Shown here: positions 9,401 to 22,764 of the stretch, piece after piece
Layout: every line of letters starts with the position of its first letter
How positions within the stretch are numbered: the first letter of the stretch is position 1
Origin: Herpomyces periplanetae
Taxonomy: Eukaryota; Ascomycota; Laboulbeniomycetes; Herpomycetales; Herpomycetaceae
Direction of reading: 5' to 3'
Length of the DNA stretch: 34,994 bases
Assembly (NCBI GenBank): GCA_009733715.1
Contig: WMKJ01000125.1
Span: 1 to 34,994 of the forward strand
The notes under the pieces: model-generated
The model's database searches: none
What the model saw: only the letters and a program-made list of their open reading frames with translations
What the model was told of the DNA's origin: nothing
Translations under genes and position numbers: made by a program

Positions 9401-12400
9401 AGGGGAAATTCTGGTATGATCTCATCTCATCTAATCCAACCAGTCCTTCGGCGTGTGTTCATCTCGTCTGGACCATAGACCTTGGGTAATGCCTTTTATA
9501 ATTGTACTTGTACTTTTATGGTTTACTAAATCCAATCATCCCATCTCATCGATACGTCTGGCTTACTCTCTTCATCCCATAACCACCACGTCGAATCACA
9601 GAATTCGCAAGGTAGGATATCACGTGGACAAAACTGGGAAATGTGGTGATGAGTGTAGAATGGTTTAGCTGTTGGGATGTATTTGTGGAGGGAAATGAAG
9701 AATATTGGATGGTTTGAAAAGGATTGTATGAGATCTTCCTAGTTGAACAGATTTGTGATAATTTTGAGTAAGATTATTCGATAAAATAAAAAGGTTTGGG
9801 TTAAGTTTATCAAATTTGCAGGTAATGCAAATGTCTTGAAGAATTGGTAAAATAAGAGGAGTTTATATGAGAAGGAATTGGTCGGTTAAACAAACCATTT
9901 AAATTTAATCGGGCATAGGTGTGTGCATAGGTATTCCATGAGTATTTAACTAGATTTGTAAACTTGCTACATTTTGAATTCAGGATTATCAAGGTAAACT
10001 AAACCGTAGTGAAGTAATTTAGGATTAAGCATTATTGCTGGTTGTGATTGAATGTAAGACGATTTAAATGGGTGGAATGATCAATTCAATCCATGTAAGG
10101 TAAGTTGAAAGAGAGAAGGGAGGAGGGTATTGATAAAATTGTAAGAGTATGTTGTCATTTTATAGTTGCAAGGTAAAGGTGACGTTGGGTAACAGATATT
10201 AACAATGATATGATCCAATCAGGACAAGATTTGGATAAGTGTAGTACATTCGAGCTATATACTAACAAACGTTTGTCAAAGTAAATATCACCTGTGAATA
10301 AATAGGTGAAAGAAAGTTACCAGATGGGCTTTGAATGTATTCATGTCAAGTTACAAGAGATTTTCAATACACATAACTCCTTGATTTCACCTAAGCTATT
10401 CCTAAAGCTGTTAGAATAAACGATGATCGGATCGACAAAAGGACTCTTAGCGGCATATTTTGTTGACTTAACTCGTGGATACACATACCTAAACCAAGTG
10501 AAATTCAGGATAGCAATTTTACACGCATACACGCACATCACATATTGCCGGCACTAGATATCAAAGTTAAGTCAAATTATTAGGCAGCAAGTAAATTTCG
10601 GGTTTCCGTACAAAAATTTTAGTAGTTATAAACTAAAGTTTATGACTAATGTGTTTGACATGCGAACAGTCTTGTTGTAAAGTAAAGCAACGGCATCTGA
10701 GGGTGTTAGGTTCATATGAAAATGATTAACGTGCAAGAGATGTTAGATTAGGTAGCTGGGTAAAAATCAGGATACTTGGTATCACTTAAGGCTAAATTAA
10801 TGATTTTTCCAATTTATGACAGGTTTAATCTAGAATTAAGTTAAATGGAGCATAAGGTTGATGCATACGTTCTAATACGAAAATTGTAAGTAAGTTTACA
10901 ATACTTTTCAACGGACTAAGGTGCTGATTTAAGTAATGGTTGAAATAAGAGAGAATTACATCGTAATAATATAACATATTTGGAAATCAGGGTAATATTT
11001 GGATAAACGAATACAAGTTGGCTGTTCATCGCGTTATTCGTAGTATATATGTTAGCAGTCGTATGAAACGTATAAATTAATGATATGCATAGCAACGAGT
11101 TTTGAAGTAGCACCGTATACGATAGAATATACACGACCACGTTTTGCTTGAGAATTAAATTTAGTCGAAAATTTTATGATTGGTAGTTGAAGGGATAAGG
11201 GTTTATAATTCACGAGATTAGAATAAATAGATGGCAAGTAATAAAATACTCAGCACCGTTCTTCTCTTGTTTAGCAGTTATTGGCCAGGCAAGTTTGAGT
11301 ATGGTCAACATAAAACTTCCTTACGCTATAATACTAACTAGCGAAAAAACAAGTGAACAGGCCAAAGTCAACTAAACACGACCATCCCTGAATATCACAG
11401 TGTGAGACTTTTTTACGCTAGTTAAGTTAGTAAGTAACAAATGACTCGCTAAAATTCATTACGCATGCAACCCAAAACAAGATCGAACGAGGACGAAAAG
11501 AGTGGAATAGCAAGGCAAGATATAGCAGGGTGAGGCAAGGAATGGCAAACTACTGAGAGGATTACGATAGTTAATATTCGACATTAAAGATTAATTTGAC
11601 AAAATGGAAGGAGAAAAAGAACATAAATGAACCAATATGAAGAGTATAATGTTGGATATTAAAAACCTACGACCAAATACCAAAATGCATTAGTTGATAT
11701 TCCACGAGACTTAACAGGAATCCTTTTCCCTATAATTTTCAAAAAGGTGATGTCATATTAATCCGTCTCATCCCATCCACAGTCCACCAACCAACCGTCT
11801 GGTCTCATCCGCACTTTCCCAATAACCTCCTTTCCTTATGCGTACTACGCCACAAATTTCGGCGATTTATTTATCCGGATCTATTAGATTACAAATTACG
11901 TAATTAAATGGATGGAGTGATGTAATGGTACGGGAAATGCTAATAGCGGCTTGGGAGGCGACTGTAGATGCAAAGGTAGGAGAATGGGCGTGGACGCTGG
12001 CATTGGCTTGGATATGGGAAGGGACTTGTGCACGAGTATCACCATTATCTGCACTACCATGTGCGTAGGCATAGCGATAAGTTCAGGTTTAGACGAATTC
12101 TCAAGCGAAACGAAGATTGTTAATACACATAAAATAGAAAGGTTTCCCAGCGGCGGTCAGGTATATTGCCAAATTACTTTGGCCAATTAAACCTTTACTG
12201 GATCAATGGAATGCAGCACGGTGTGGCGTATCATGTCAAGGGGATGTTGCTCAGAATTGTATAGATTGGACGGGATTGGACTTGTTTCGTTTGGCTTATT
12301 TTAGATTATGGCACCAAAGGCCAAAGGTAGGTAAAGCATGAATTATCTCTAAATGGAGAAGTAGAGAAGCAGCAATGATATGGCTAAACTGGACTGTATT

Positions 12401-14103
12401 GTAGTGTATGCTAATGTACAAGTGTACTTTGTGCGTATCTAGTGATTGCTAGAGTTTGAAGTATCGATGAATGAGAATAATAAATTTCAAGTCTGGGGTT
12501 GGAGACAGACAATGGGATGGGCTTACATCAACAATACTAGGTGGAGATAGTAGGAGGGTTGTCACGGGTAGTTGTACGGCAATTTAATCAGAGGGACATG
12601 ATATTGAACGGATGGAATTGAGCACTACTTAAGCCTAGTCAACGTATTCATTACTTTATGTACATATGTGGAAACTGTTAGTAACGAGGGTAGAAGTGCA
12701 CGGATCAACGGGGGTTTTCAAACTTTATCATTTACAAGTATGAAATTGTAACGGGGCATCATAATAAACTTGAATTCATGACCAGCTAATCACGATCGAC
12801 GTTGTATAGTCAGAATGCATAGTAACGAGCAAGTCGGGGAGCAGTTATTGGTTTGGTTTTTACAGCGAATAAGTTATCAACATGTTAGGGTATCGAAAGC
12901 ATCAAGGATGTATTGCAATGGTAAATTTGACCTCTGGTTATTCGCAAAATTTGATCAGGTAGTTTTAGAATTTAAGAAGGATACAATGAGTAAAATTTTA
13001 CAGGTGATACGTAGACGTATAGAGTAATGTGAAAAAACTTATGGAAACAAGGGAGTGCAAGTGAAGAAAATATTGGGAAATGGTCCAACTAAGTCAAAAC
13101 GAGTGAATCAAGGAATTAAACACAGCATAAAGTAAAAGTGTGTAAGAAGGGGGAGGAGGTTAACTATGAATTCAGCAATTTGTAAGTAGACTATGAATGA
13201 GTATGGGATATAATCTAAACGGATAAATAAAAGTGCTGGGTTAAAGATAGATTGTGTTAGAGGGTTCACGAAGGGGACAACGGGCGCAGTTGTAGCAGAA
13301 AAATTGAATAGTAAAACTAAATTTTATTAAAGAGATAAGATTAAACGTATACGATATAACGGCGACCACCGTTAACCAAATTGACGGGAGGGCAGGTAAA
13401 TGCAGGCGACCGAGGGGGTGGGCAGGCGGGTGAAAGAACAATAAATTCCTTGATAATCCGTAAGTAGAGGCAAGAAATAACGGCGACTATGATAATGTAA
13501 ATATGTGTAAAAAGTGTGGATTCCTGCTGGGTAAACCGGTTTACTAGATACAACCAAGGTAAATGATTGTATACAGAACAGACGAGGGGATGAATCAAGG
13601 ACGGTAGAAAATGAATGAGAAGGGAAAATTGCTCTGGTGCTTTGGGATCGTTCAACATGTATATAGCATGACGTGGAAAATAAAGTACAAAAACACAGGG
13701 TTTAATATACGTAGGTAGGTATAGGTGTTACAGCATGCAGTATTGCATGGAGTTGAATGGGATGTTCATTAATGTTGGAGAAGTAAGGTTATTGGTGGGC
13801 CGGATTGAAATGGATATGGTAGTGAAAAAGAAGGGTTGGAATGTCTGCGAAAAAAATTTAACTCTAGGTAGCGGGTGGGATTTGAAGAGAAAGTAGAGGG
13901 GAGAAGTGTTGGACGGTAAACTTTGGGGTGTTGGTATGGATAATTAGGATGGTATAATAGAGCCAGTAAAATGGGGAGCGGGGCTCGTAATAAGAGGAAG
14001 TGGATAGGGATGGGTAAGTTGGATGGGATAGGATTGGATTGAGTTGGGTAGACAAAGCAAAGTGGTCTGAACAATTTAAAGTACCAAATAGTTCATCAGT
14101 GCA

Positions 14104-14126
14104 TGCATGCTGATTACCAGCATGCA
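14104..14126. repeat. Perfect 9-bp hairpin
   Basis: TGCATGCTG (14104-14112) and CAGCATGCA (14118-14126) are perfect complements around the loop ATTAC. No T-run or gene end lies beside it, so a function is not evident. Confidence 0.6.
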
Positions 14127-14203
14127 GGTGGAATGAACAAATTGTAGAGGGAATTGGTTAAAAGAAGGAAGAAACAAAGCTAGATTTAATGGTGGAATGA
14201 TGA

Positions 14204-14222
14204 GGGGAGGGGGGGACATGGG
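14204..14222 (+). other. Potential G-quadruplex motif
   Basis: A run of four G blocks (GGGG, GGG, GGG, GGG) has loops A, G and ACAT within 19 bases. It satisfies the usual G3+N1-7 pattern on the + strand. It lies in the purine-rich desert with no gene nearby. Confidence 0.45.
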
Positions 14223-15250
14223 AGCATGAACGTTAACGCAGAGAGAGTTGGAGAAAGAAAAATATGAGTTGTAAAGAGTTGTACGATTGTAGGATATGAG
14301 AGGAGAAGATTAAATAAATCAGCTAAATGGACTAACCGGGTAAAGTAGGTATAAAACCACAGATATTATGGATGAAGATGACGGAGATGTTGGAACAACT
14401 GTCACGTCGGGAGGGATTAAATGATGAAGTTCAGTGGAGGGAAAATTCAAGATCCGGATTAATCGGAAATGGGAATAAGAGTTTACTGGTTACGAGAATT
14501 CCAAGCTGGGATAGTAGATCCGTTGACGTGGAAGGGAAATTTTCGGAATGGCAACGAGTAAGAAGGAGAGAATAAGGCCGACTAGCTAAATATCATGAAC
14601 CAAGATTAAAATGTACAAAGTAGAGGAGGATTCGGGTAAGCTTTAGTTGAATGGATCAACTGATATTTGAGGAATTAACTTCCCGAATAAAACGAGCGGT
14701 CGGGACAAGACTAATCTCATCCTTCGACAAGTATTTGTCAAGGAATGGTTTACAAGATGAAAAGAATTAAGATCATCTAGTTTGACTAGGTTGATGTAAA
14801 TCTTTCAGGAATTTACAATGCGGCAGGACACTGGGGGAGGATGTGGGATAGACATATTTTTTATTTTTTTTCAAGAAAATAAAGGTGGTGTATAACCTGA
14901 TAAAAGAATAGGATGAGATAAAATTGAATTGCACAAAATGGACTTGATAAAAGCAGAGTAAATTAAATAAGTCAAGGTTAAAAGTAGGCCGTGTCGAAGA
15001 GGAGAAATCATCAATATCCACTAGTTTCGTTGTACCGAGGCGAGGTCATGATGTGATAATTGATGAAGGTAAAAGAACGGGTAAAATTGGAGCTCGGAAA
15101 CCGGGAATTAAACGATTGCAGGTTGGATTAATTTGGATAGAGGCATTTAACCAAAATTTAGGAAAAGACAATGTAGACAACTAAACCCGAGAATTGGTGT
15201 TTAGTTGAAGTCATCGAGTAAAAATGAATTAGAATGAATATTTTGCCAAC

Positions 15251-16680
15251 TATCACGATGCACATTGAAAAGAATTGCAAAATCATTTTTGCCGGGCAAA
15301 GAGTCCAATTAACTGTTTCTTCCCGCATTCTTCCCCCTTCAATTCCATGAACTGCATCTCCTATTCCCTCAACTGATCCACTACTCCAAGGGTCATTTTA
15401 TTCCATTCATTCATCCGCTCGTTCGTTCACCTACCGAATAATTAAAGGGAAAGGATTCTGATTCCAGAATTTCCCTTTTTTTTTTTTCTTTTCCACCTGT
15501 TTATTTACTCGATTGCTTGCTCGTTCGCTGGCTTCCTCACTTTTACCATGCCAACATTACCTTTTACTTAGACCTGATCCTTTGATCCATGCTCGCTTGC
15601 TTGCTTGCATGCATCTACGCTTTAACTTAACCCTTTTCATTTATCCATCATCACGCCGGCCATTCCGCTTCTTGCTCTAATATTTTCTGCCGCCGCAATC
15701 GCCATCGTCATCGACGCCGCTTCCGCCGCCGCCATAACACTCCAATAATTATTCGCATATCGTGATCCTACTCCTCCACCGCATCCACGCCGTTTGATTG
15801 TTCCGACAATGATTTTCTTACTCAATACCATTCTTCCTTTGTTAACTAACAAAGAACTTCCACAAAATTTTCGCCCTTTGGTCCTGGCTTTTCGACGCCC
15901 TTCCACTACATTTTATAATTAATTAAACAATCAATTTTTTAATCGTCACACGTATCGTACTCACCCATAACTTCAAGGTTGACCTGAACTTTAATGTTCC
16001 TCTCTTCTTTTTTCCCTTTCCTATCCACATCCCAAATTTACCCTTCAACTCTTCCTTCCATGCGCTTAATTAACTAATGCTTGATTATGCTCATGCTGAC
16101 GATTATTTTCTCGTTCGTCATGTTCATGATAAACGCTACCCATGTTTATCTTACCAACTCATTATCCAGACTTTTCCCTACCCTCTTCCCATAACTTCGC
16201 TAACCATCCTTATCTTAAGCTATCTAATCTCGAATTACTTCATCATATGCCTTACCTTTGTATCATCTCCCATTAACGCCTAACGTAAACTATCTGATAG
16301 TTATCCTTCCATACATACCCCTTCCCTCCAGCTTGTACAATACAGGAGGTTAACATGCTCGCCTTGTCTCCCCGTAACTGCATACGTTTATCAGTGCTAT
16401 TACAAACGTCGTGAACAACTCTGCTGTAATTTTTTCTCGTCACTTATTCACTTTTGTGCAATTATTTACTATCTATTATCAACTCAATTTCATCGCTTAC
16501 TCGTTCTCTTCCTCTTTTTTTCACTGTCGTATGTATCATCGGAGCTTCACATTTATGGTCGATTCATTTGAAACGTTTAGCGTAAGCTGAATATAATCAT
16601 GATAATCTACCCTCTCTTTACCTGCACCGATTTAACGTGTATTTAGAAGTCCATGTGGATTACCTCGGCACTGTGTTTAC
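15251..16680. other. Pyrimidine-rich (+ strand) tract, no gene seen
   Basis: Composition flips here: 15301-15360 is about 70% pyrimidine by hand count, against about 38% at 15181-15240. The tract includes a poly-T run near 15474-15490, a GCTT tetranucleotide run near 15593-15607, and a GCC/CGC-rich patch at about 15690-15735. The only longer open frame (minus, 15637-15906) is basic and Ala-rich with no motif and looks compositional. This may be the distal 5' flank of the DENN gene. Confidence 0.5.
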
Positions 16681-16784
16681 CTGAATATTCCGTGCTACAT
16701 CTAAGGGTGCGAGAGGTGTACTTTTTTGTGGCTCTTTGGCCAAGTTTAAAGCCAGAATGCTCCATATCTATAATTGGGTTATGG

Positions 16785-16981
16785 ATACACACACATACAC
16801 ACATACATACATAGGCATGCGTGTGTATATGGATATAGGTTTGGGTAGGTTTAAACTTAATGATACGTATACATTTGAATATATATATATACATATACAT
16901 ACACATATATATGTATAAGTATACGTATATATAGATATAGATATAGATATAGATATAGATATATATATATATATATATATA
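16785..16981. repeat. Compound microsatellite (CA/CATA, TA, ATAGAT)
   Basis: CA and CATA units run from 16785 to about 16812. TA-rich repeats begin at 16881. Five ATAGAT units at 16931-16960 run into pure AT dinucleotides at 16961-16980. Open frames made of Tyr/Ile/Met repeats across this block are artefacts. Confidence 0.95.
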
Positions 16982-18260
16982 CTTGCAAATGCACCTACAA
17001 ACATGCATGTACATACACCTACACACATAATTGAAAAACTTGATCCAACGTGTATCCTTCCGGCTGTTTTACCGCTTATTTCAGGTTGGCTCACCATTCG
17101 ATAACATTACATAGCTATAGAATCACGCCCTCTTCAACTTCATTTTCCCATAAAAATTACCGTTTGTTAAAACTTAAATCATACCACCTATAAAGCAGTA
17201 ACCCGCTCCACATGATGGGAGCTACCTTCATCTATTTCTCTAGAAGCGTAATCGCTCCCCTGTATCGTTGGCTTTTGACCTAGTTTATACAGTAAGCATA
17301 ATACAAACCCAACAAATAGCCGCCAAAGTTGGACCAGTCGCGATGCTTCATTTGTCCATAACCAACACATACAAATGTATAATGCTCTTAATTAATAAAT
17401 ACTTTACTCTTATAAATTGCTAGCACACAAGTTTCTAAAACCCCCCGGGAAAAATAATTGATCTTTACACTGGACGAATAATTTTGCTGATCATTCCATT
17501 CCATGTTACAAGATACTGATACGCCGTATTATCAGCTAAGGTAGTCTAGAGAGGTGGAGAGCCCCTCTGGAGTAGTCAAGGGAAGAGAAGTCTCCGCACT
17601 CAAGGGTATGACGCATACGGATGAGAGAAAGATTAGCATGAAGTATATATGATGGAGCAATCAAAAGCCTGAAAACACAATCAGGTAAGAAAGTACACGA
17701 ACAACAATTAACGATTAAAAAAAATGTAAAAATTCAAAGAAAAAATGTTGTCGATAACCCAAAATTCCCCTTCACCACACGGCACAAAGTTCACGGCACG
17801 GCTTGGCACGGAACCGTCAAACCAAGCCCTCCAATCCACAACCCGCAGGAATAAGCAAGTCTTGCATCTTTCCAATTTGCTTCGTCCCCTTTTCTTGGCA
17901 TTTGTAGTTTCCTAATTTAAATATTTAATTCCCGTAACGTCCAACGTTCCTTCCCTTCACTTGCCTCTCATTTAGTCTCACTCTTTCCTATTCCGTTTAT
18001 CCACCTAAATTAGCTCTTTCCTCGCTTACTCCTCCTTCGATCTACCCCCTTTTCGGTATTTTTATTTTCCGCTTCCGCTCTGCCTACTTAATCCATCCGT
18101 TCCCACGCTCGGCAAGCTTTTTTTTGGCATTTTTTTTTCTCTTTTCTTTTCTTTCCCTTTCCTTTCCTTACTTCCCTCTTCCCTTTTCATCCCATATTAT
18201 CTTTCACTTTTCCTTATTTCATCCTAATTTATCTCCTTCTATTTTACATTACCTACCCCA
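16982..18260 (+). promoter_or_regulatory. 5' flank of the DENN gene with CACGGCA repeats and CT-rich leader
   Basis: No complete gene is seen. An open, GC-richer island at about 17545-17655 (+, ending in TGA) encodes REVESPSGVVKGREVSALKG and has a weak upstream acceptor; it could be an exon of an unseen gene or chance. CACGGCAC occurs at 17778-17785 and 17792-17799, with GGCACGG at 17805-17811, a possible factor-binding cluster. From about 17880 to the ATG the + strand is strongly CT-rich, as is common in leaders of filamentous ascomycete genes. Confidence 0.45.
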
Positions 18261-21200
18261 ATGGCATCTTCCACTACCTTTTCTTCCTCTTCCTTACCTT
18301 CTTATACCTCAGCTTCAAATACTTCTTCTTCCACTAATAATACGACACCTGCTGCCTCTGCTACCGTTTCTTCTTGCGCTAACTTCTCTACTAATAACAA
18401 CAATGTCGTTAATAGCGCTTCTTCCGCTTCGGCTACCTCACTTCCCCCAGGGCCGAGTTTTTCTTCTACCTCGGCATTCCCATCTACATCAAACTCTACT
18501 GCTCCCAGAACTACTTCTACCTCGACCTCCGCCGTGATCTCCTCATCTTCAAATGGCTCCGCTAATAATATACGTCCACGAACTGGCGAACGTCCTTCTA
18601 CTCGCGATCAAGGTGATTTTACCATGGTTATACCAAGTAGAACCTCCTCTTTACACTCCCGCATCGCTCAACCTACTCCTTCATCCTTAAATATCGCTTC
18701 GGCGAATAATAGTCATCACCGACATCACTCATCAAATCATCAGCATAATCATCATCATACTCCCCGGACTTTAACTCATGCATACATGGTATGCGGCGTT
18801 GGTCGTGAACCTTCCCAATGGATACGTGCTCCTCCTCCCCCCCAGGGTAAAATTACCCATATGAAAAATTCTACTGGACATTTTTTCTTGCCCGAAATTT
18901 TGGGAAGCAGCCCTCGTTTAGAGCAGGATCTCGAGATCGCACGTTCATTGCATGCCGCTATGCGAGTAAGTTCCCCCTCATCTTTACATCGTCTGTCTGC
19001 CCTTTTACCACTCCATTACCCATCCCTCCTCCCTTTGCCACAGCTTTACCCTCTTCCCCCTCCTCAACCCGTGCCTTGTTTGCCCCACGTATACTTTCCA
19101 TTAGCTATGCACCATCACAATTTCCCTCCCTTGTAGTGCCTGGTTCATCTCCCAAATGAGCTTTTGCAAGCCCCTCTCCTCCTCCCCCTCCCTACTTTAT
19201 TTCATTACTCTTTACTTTTATTTCCACTCTTTACGACTCATCAATTTCATTTTACCTCCTTCCGATCCATTGTTCTCTCTCTTGTACCCTCTTAAATGTC
19301 ACTCATCGCTAACTATCATGTCCTATCCTCTCTACCGATTAGGCTTGTTTTCCTCATGACATTGAGATTTGCACGGGGAAGGTACAACCTCATTGTGTTC
19401 ACCACTCTTTTGTCCTTCAACAAAATTCATCTCATACTCTCTACGGCATCGCTCTCCGCGTTTGGTCTCGAGCTGATGGAAAAAGAGCCGAAACTTTCCG
19501 CGAATTGCGGAAAAAAATCGAACCTGAATTCCACGACAACTCTGATGAAACATACTGGATACCTTACTGTCTTAGTTTCCTTTCACGATATCCTTTGTAT
19601 AATTTACTCGGCGATTATCTTCGAGGCATGTGGATTCACTGGAACAAGGCTACTAACTTGTTTCACGCCGAAGAAGTGTCACGTATATTGAGTTTTCCCG
19701 CTCCTCGCCTTAATGATTTGGTACGGATTGACATGAAAGATTATGCTCTGTTTTACCAATTTCCATCGTCTCCAACCGGCTTTCAAAATTTCGCTCTATG
19801 GCCCTTGTTCTGTTGCTTATCGATTCCCAACATCGTCGGTGTTGTCGAGGCTGCCTTATCGGCATCTCGACGAATAATTTTCGTTTCCCATTACCTGGCA
19901 ATGCTTACCATGGCTGCTGAAACAGTCCGATTTTTCGTTCGAGTCTACGAGTGGAGCGGTTTATACGTCCCTGTAGTGTATGCTCATCGTATTCAAGAAC
20001 TCGTTCAGGAACCTGGCCCGTATATTCTGGGCGTAACGGCTGAATGTCGAACCTTGTTCACTGCACCAGCTGATTCACTCATTGTCGATCTTGATCGAAA
20101 TTTCGTGCTCACATCAAGTCCTCCATGTGTTTTTACGGCACGACAACGAATTAAAATGATCAAACGTTTAACACAAGCTCTTAACTCCGAGGTGATTCCC
20201 AGTGGAGTTCCGCAACATCTGCGCTTTGCATACGGTGGCGGTAAACTTGTTCCAGCAGGACAAATAGTAGTCATGAAGGGTGACGTTGAAAATGTCCAAG
20301 ATCCAGATTGGTGGAACCAAGATGCCGTTATGGGCGTCATGGACCACGTTTGTGAAAAACTGGTAAGTTATTTTTTAGTCAATTTTCCTTCATGTCCCTT
20401 TCCCGCTACGAAGCGGTATTCGTACCCGCATCATTCAATATTTTAACATGGGCTTATACGTGGATTATTTTAGTGTCGATTCTCGGGTATACGAGCCCTA
20501 TTTGGCGGCTCTATGAGAAAGCCTCTTATGACAAAGGTATCAATACGACACTTAGACGAGATTATCCGGGAGCGCAATCAATACTCAAGAGATGCCGTCG
20601 AGGCATGGCAAGATTACGTGAATGCGAAGGGGCGCATGGATATGGAACTAGCCAAAGTTACAAAGCGAAGCAACTTTTTAAGCGAAGAGCTAGACAATTG
20701 GAAGCAGCAATTCCTCAAGTTCCAAGCATTTGTTGAACAATTAACAAAAGAAACACAAGATCTTAAAATTAAGATCGAAAGCCACAAGCGTGAGAAACAT
20801 CGATTAATGGGATTGATTGATCAACATAAGGAAGATAGCGCGCGCTTAGCTGTGCGGTTGTCTGGTACGGAGAAGCAGCGTAATGATGCCCTGGAAGCTT
20901 TGGTGTTACAGCAGGAGATTGCTGAGGAGCTTGAAAAGGAGCGCGAACGTAATGCACGAGCTCTTTCAGCTTTGCAACAAACTAACATGTCGTTGACAAG
21001 ACAACGAGACGAAGCACAGCGTGTAGTCTTACACTTGCGGGCCCTGATTGACGGACAAGCACACCACATGGAGCATATAGTCAAGTCACTGGTTGGTAGC
21101 TCAGAAGTGGAACGGACTATGTACAGTGGAGGCGTTTCTGGCAAGCGTATGACCGTGGTTAGTGAAGTTGACGAAGAGGAAGACAGAAAACCATCCGGTA

Positions 21201-22375
21201 AATTGGATAGTGGTTTTGAGACTGCTGGAGAAGAGTTGGAGAGGGCGGAGAATACCGATACAGTAGTATCACCAATTATGGAAAACCAATTGCTTAACGA
21301 AAATAATGGAAGGGTTATGCCGCGTGATTCAGTAATGTTAACCGATTCAGCGGATCGATTATTACGCGAAAAAACTGATGCAATTGCCTACATCATTCGC
21401 AGTATATCAGAACAATGTGCTGCAGCAGTTGAAGGTCTTGATCTAGCGCAAAAGACTGACGAAGATGATGAGCTGTTGACCGACGATTTACCCGAATCTC
21501 TCAAATTGTCAGATGAAGCCACAGAGTGTTTATTGATGGAAAATGTTCAGGATGGAAGTAGTAGTACCAGCGGTGTTTGTGGAAAAGTAAGCGTCCCATC
21601 AGGTTTACATACCGCAAACGCTAGCAATGGAAGTATAGTTGAAGGGAACGCCAAACGGGAAAGTGTGGGATTGAGTATGATGGATCAAAATGGATTAAAC
21701 GGAGGCTTTGTGTCACGACAAGTATCTCACGATTCATCAGTGCCCCCGACTCCTGATCTCATCCATCCCGATCGATCTTCTACGTCAATGTCACTTACAA
21801 GTGGCAGTACGAGTAATCTGGCCACACCGGATAGGCATAGTTTGTTAACATCATACGGTGCCGTTGGCGTCGGGCTTGGAGCTAATAAAAGTAACAATAA
21901 CGGTTCCCGTCTTGAAACGGCCAGTTCAAGTAGCATGTGTAATGATACGGATTCTGAGCCTGAAAGTGTTTCTTCTTTGTCCGATGCACCGGAACATTCT
22001 GAACGTAGAAGTGTCGGTGGAGGTCCCGCTGGCACTACAACTGGTGGAGGTAGTGGCGCTTATTCTAGTTTTACGGCGGCTCACGTTAGAAAAAATCGAG
22101 CTGATAATTCCGCTCCCGGTTTACGCGATGCTACAAAATTAGTCGATTCCGCTACCGATAAATCCGATCGATTATCCAAACCGTCGGAAAAGTCCATTAA
22201 CCCTCCCCCAGGTACTAACAAAGCTGAAAGTGGTAATCTTATGTTGGGATTGACAACTCGTATTGTCGAAGATGATGAATTGGACGTTAAAATGGTTGAA
22301 ACTGGTTTACTGAAATTTGGTCCCCGAGGCCTTGTAGTGAGTCCCGGCGGCACTACAGGTGAAAGCGGTCCTTAA
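18261..22375 (+). CDS. DENN (AEX-3) domain protein with long coiled coil
   Basis: Three exons: 18261-18965, 19343-20362 and 20474-22375. Both introns are phase 0 with GTAAGT donors (377 and 111 nt). The product is 1208 aa. Residues 1-172 are a Ser/Thr/Asn/His-rich disordered leader. The DENN module begins near 173 (AYMVCGVGREPSQW, then FFLPEILGSSPRLEQD). The central DENN core holds ETYWIPYCLSFLSRYPLY, SFPAPRLNDLVRIDMKDYAL and RIIFVSHYLAML. Exon 3 continues CRFSGIRALFGG, then a predicted coiled coil at about 598-780. The last 400 residues are Ser/Gly-rich. DENN proteins are Rab guanine-nucleotide exchange factors in membrane traffic; the Rab partner is not predictable here. The first junction gives AAMR-ACFPHDIEICTG as in fungal relatives. 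The gene is convergent with ORC1. Confidence 0.92.
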
Positions 22376-22764
22376 TTTGGGCGCCTTTGTACAGGGAGCG
22401 CGATTTTGAAATAATTGTTTTTGGTTTATTATAGTTTTCCCACTTACACACACACATACCCACACTTTATTATCTATCAACCCGTCAATGATGTGCGTGC
22501 GAAAAACTGCGAGTTTTGTGGTATGCGCAGTGGCAACTAGGAACCCTCTTTTTAGATTGGCCGGTTTTTGTACAGGATTGGTATACTTTTGGATACACGA
22601 TGATGATGATGATGATATTCTCAGAGTTAGTAGCATGTGTGCAAGTTGTTTCTGGAGGTGAGAGACGTGGACAATGTCGAGATTGTATGTAGTGTGTAGT
22701 ACTATAAATAACCCAGTTGGCGATGCAAAATGTGCAGACGTCCCAATACATTATAATACAACAG
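22376..22764. other. Convergent 3' spacer between DENN gene and ORC1
   Basis: The 389 bp hold the two 3' ends. A short CA-rich run lies near 22445-22465 and six GAT units at 22599-22616. No gene is seen, and no strong terminator structure was recognised. Confidence 0.6.

Larger units (their letters stand above)
9401..15250. other. Long purine-rich (+ strand) gene desert
   Basis: This 5.8 kb tract has no recognisable gene. Its right half especially is purine-loaded on + (hand counts about 27-30% pyrimidine for 13801-13920). Short CT-rich patches interrupt it near 9420-9600 and 11760-11840. Open frames of 60-105 codons occur mainly on the CT-rich minus strand, as composition predicts. No terminal inverted repeats, long direct repeats or reverse-transcriptase-like motifs were found by eye. 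It could be the long upstream region of the lost or decayed minus-strand gene to its left. Confidence 0.55.

Noticed and set aside
13341-14074. Several 60-105-codon frames on the minus strand
   Set aside because: Overlapping frames with Pro/Leu/Ser/Tyr composition in a strongly purine-biased block; expected from base composition.
15637-15906. 89-codon basic/Ala-rich minus-strand frame
   Set aside because: Produced by a GCC/CGC-rich patch in CT-rich DNA; no motif or splice support.
16643-17097. Tyr/Ile/Met-repeat frames
   Set aside because: Translations of the TA/ATAGAT/CA microsatellite.
18124-18537. 137-codon + frame before and across the DENN start
   Set aside because: Out of frame with the DENN coding sequence and made of Leu/Pro/Phe from the CT-rich leader.
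18966-19342. Continuation of DENN exon 1 to a stop at 19136
   Set aside because: It is an intron: GTAAGT at 18966, acceptor ttag at 19342, and splicing restores the family sequence AAMR-ACFPHD.
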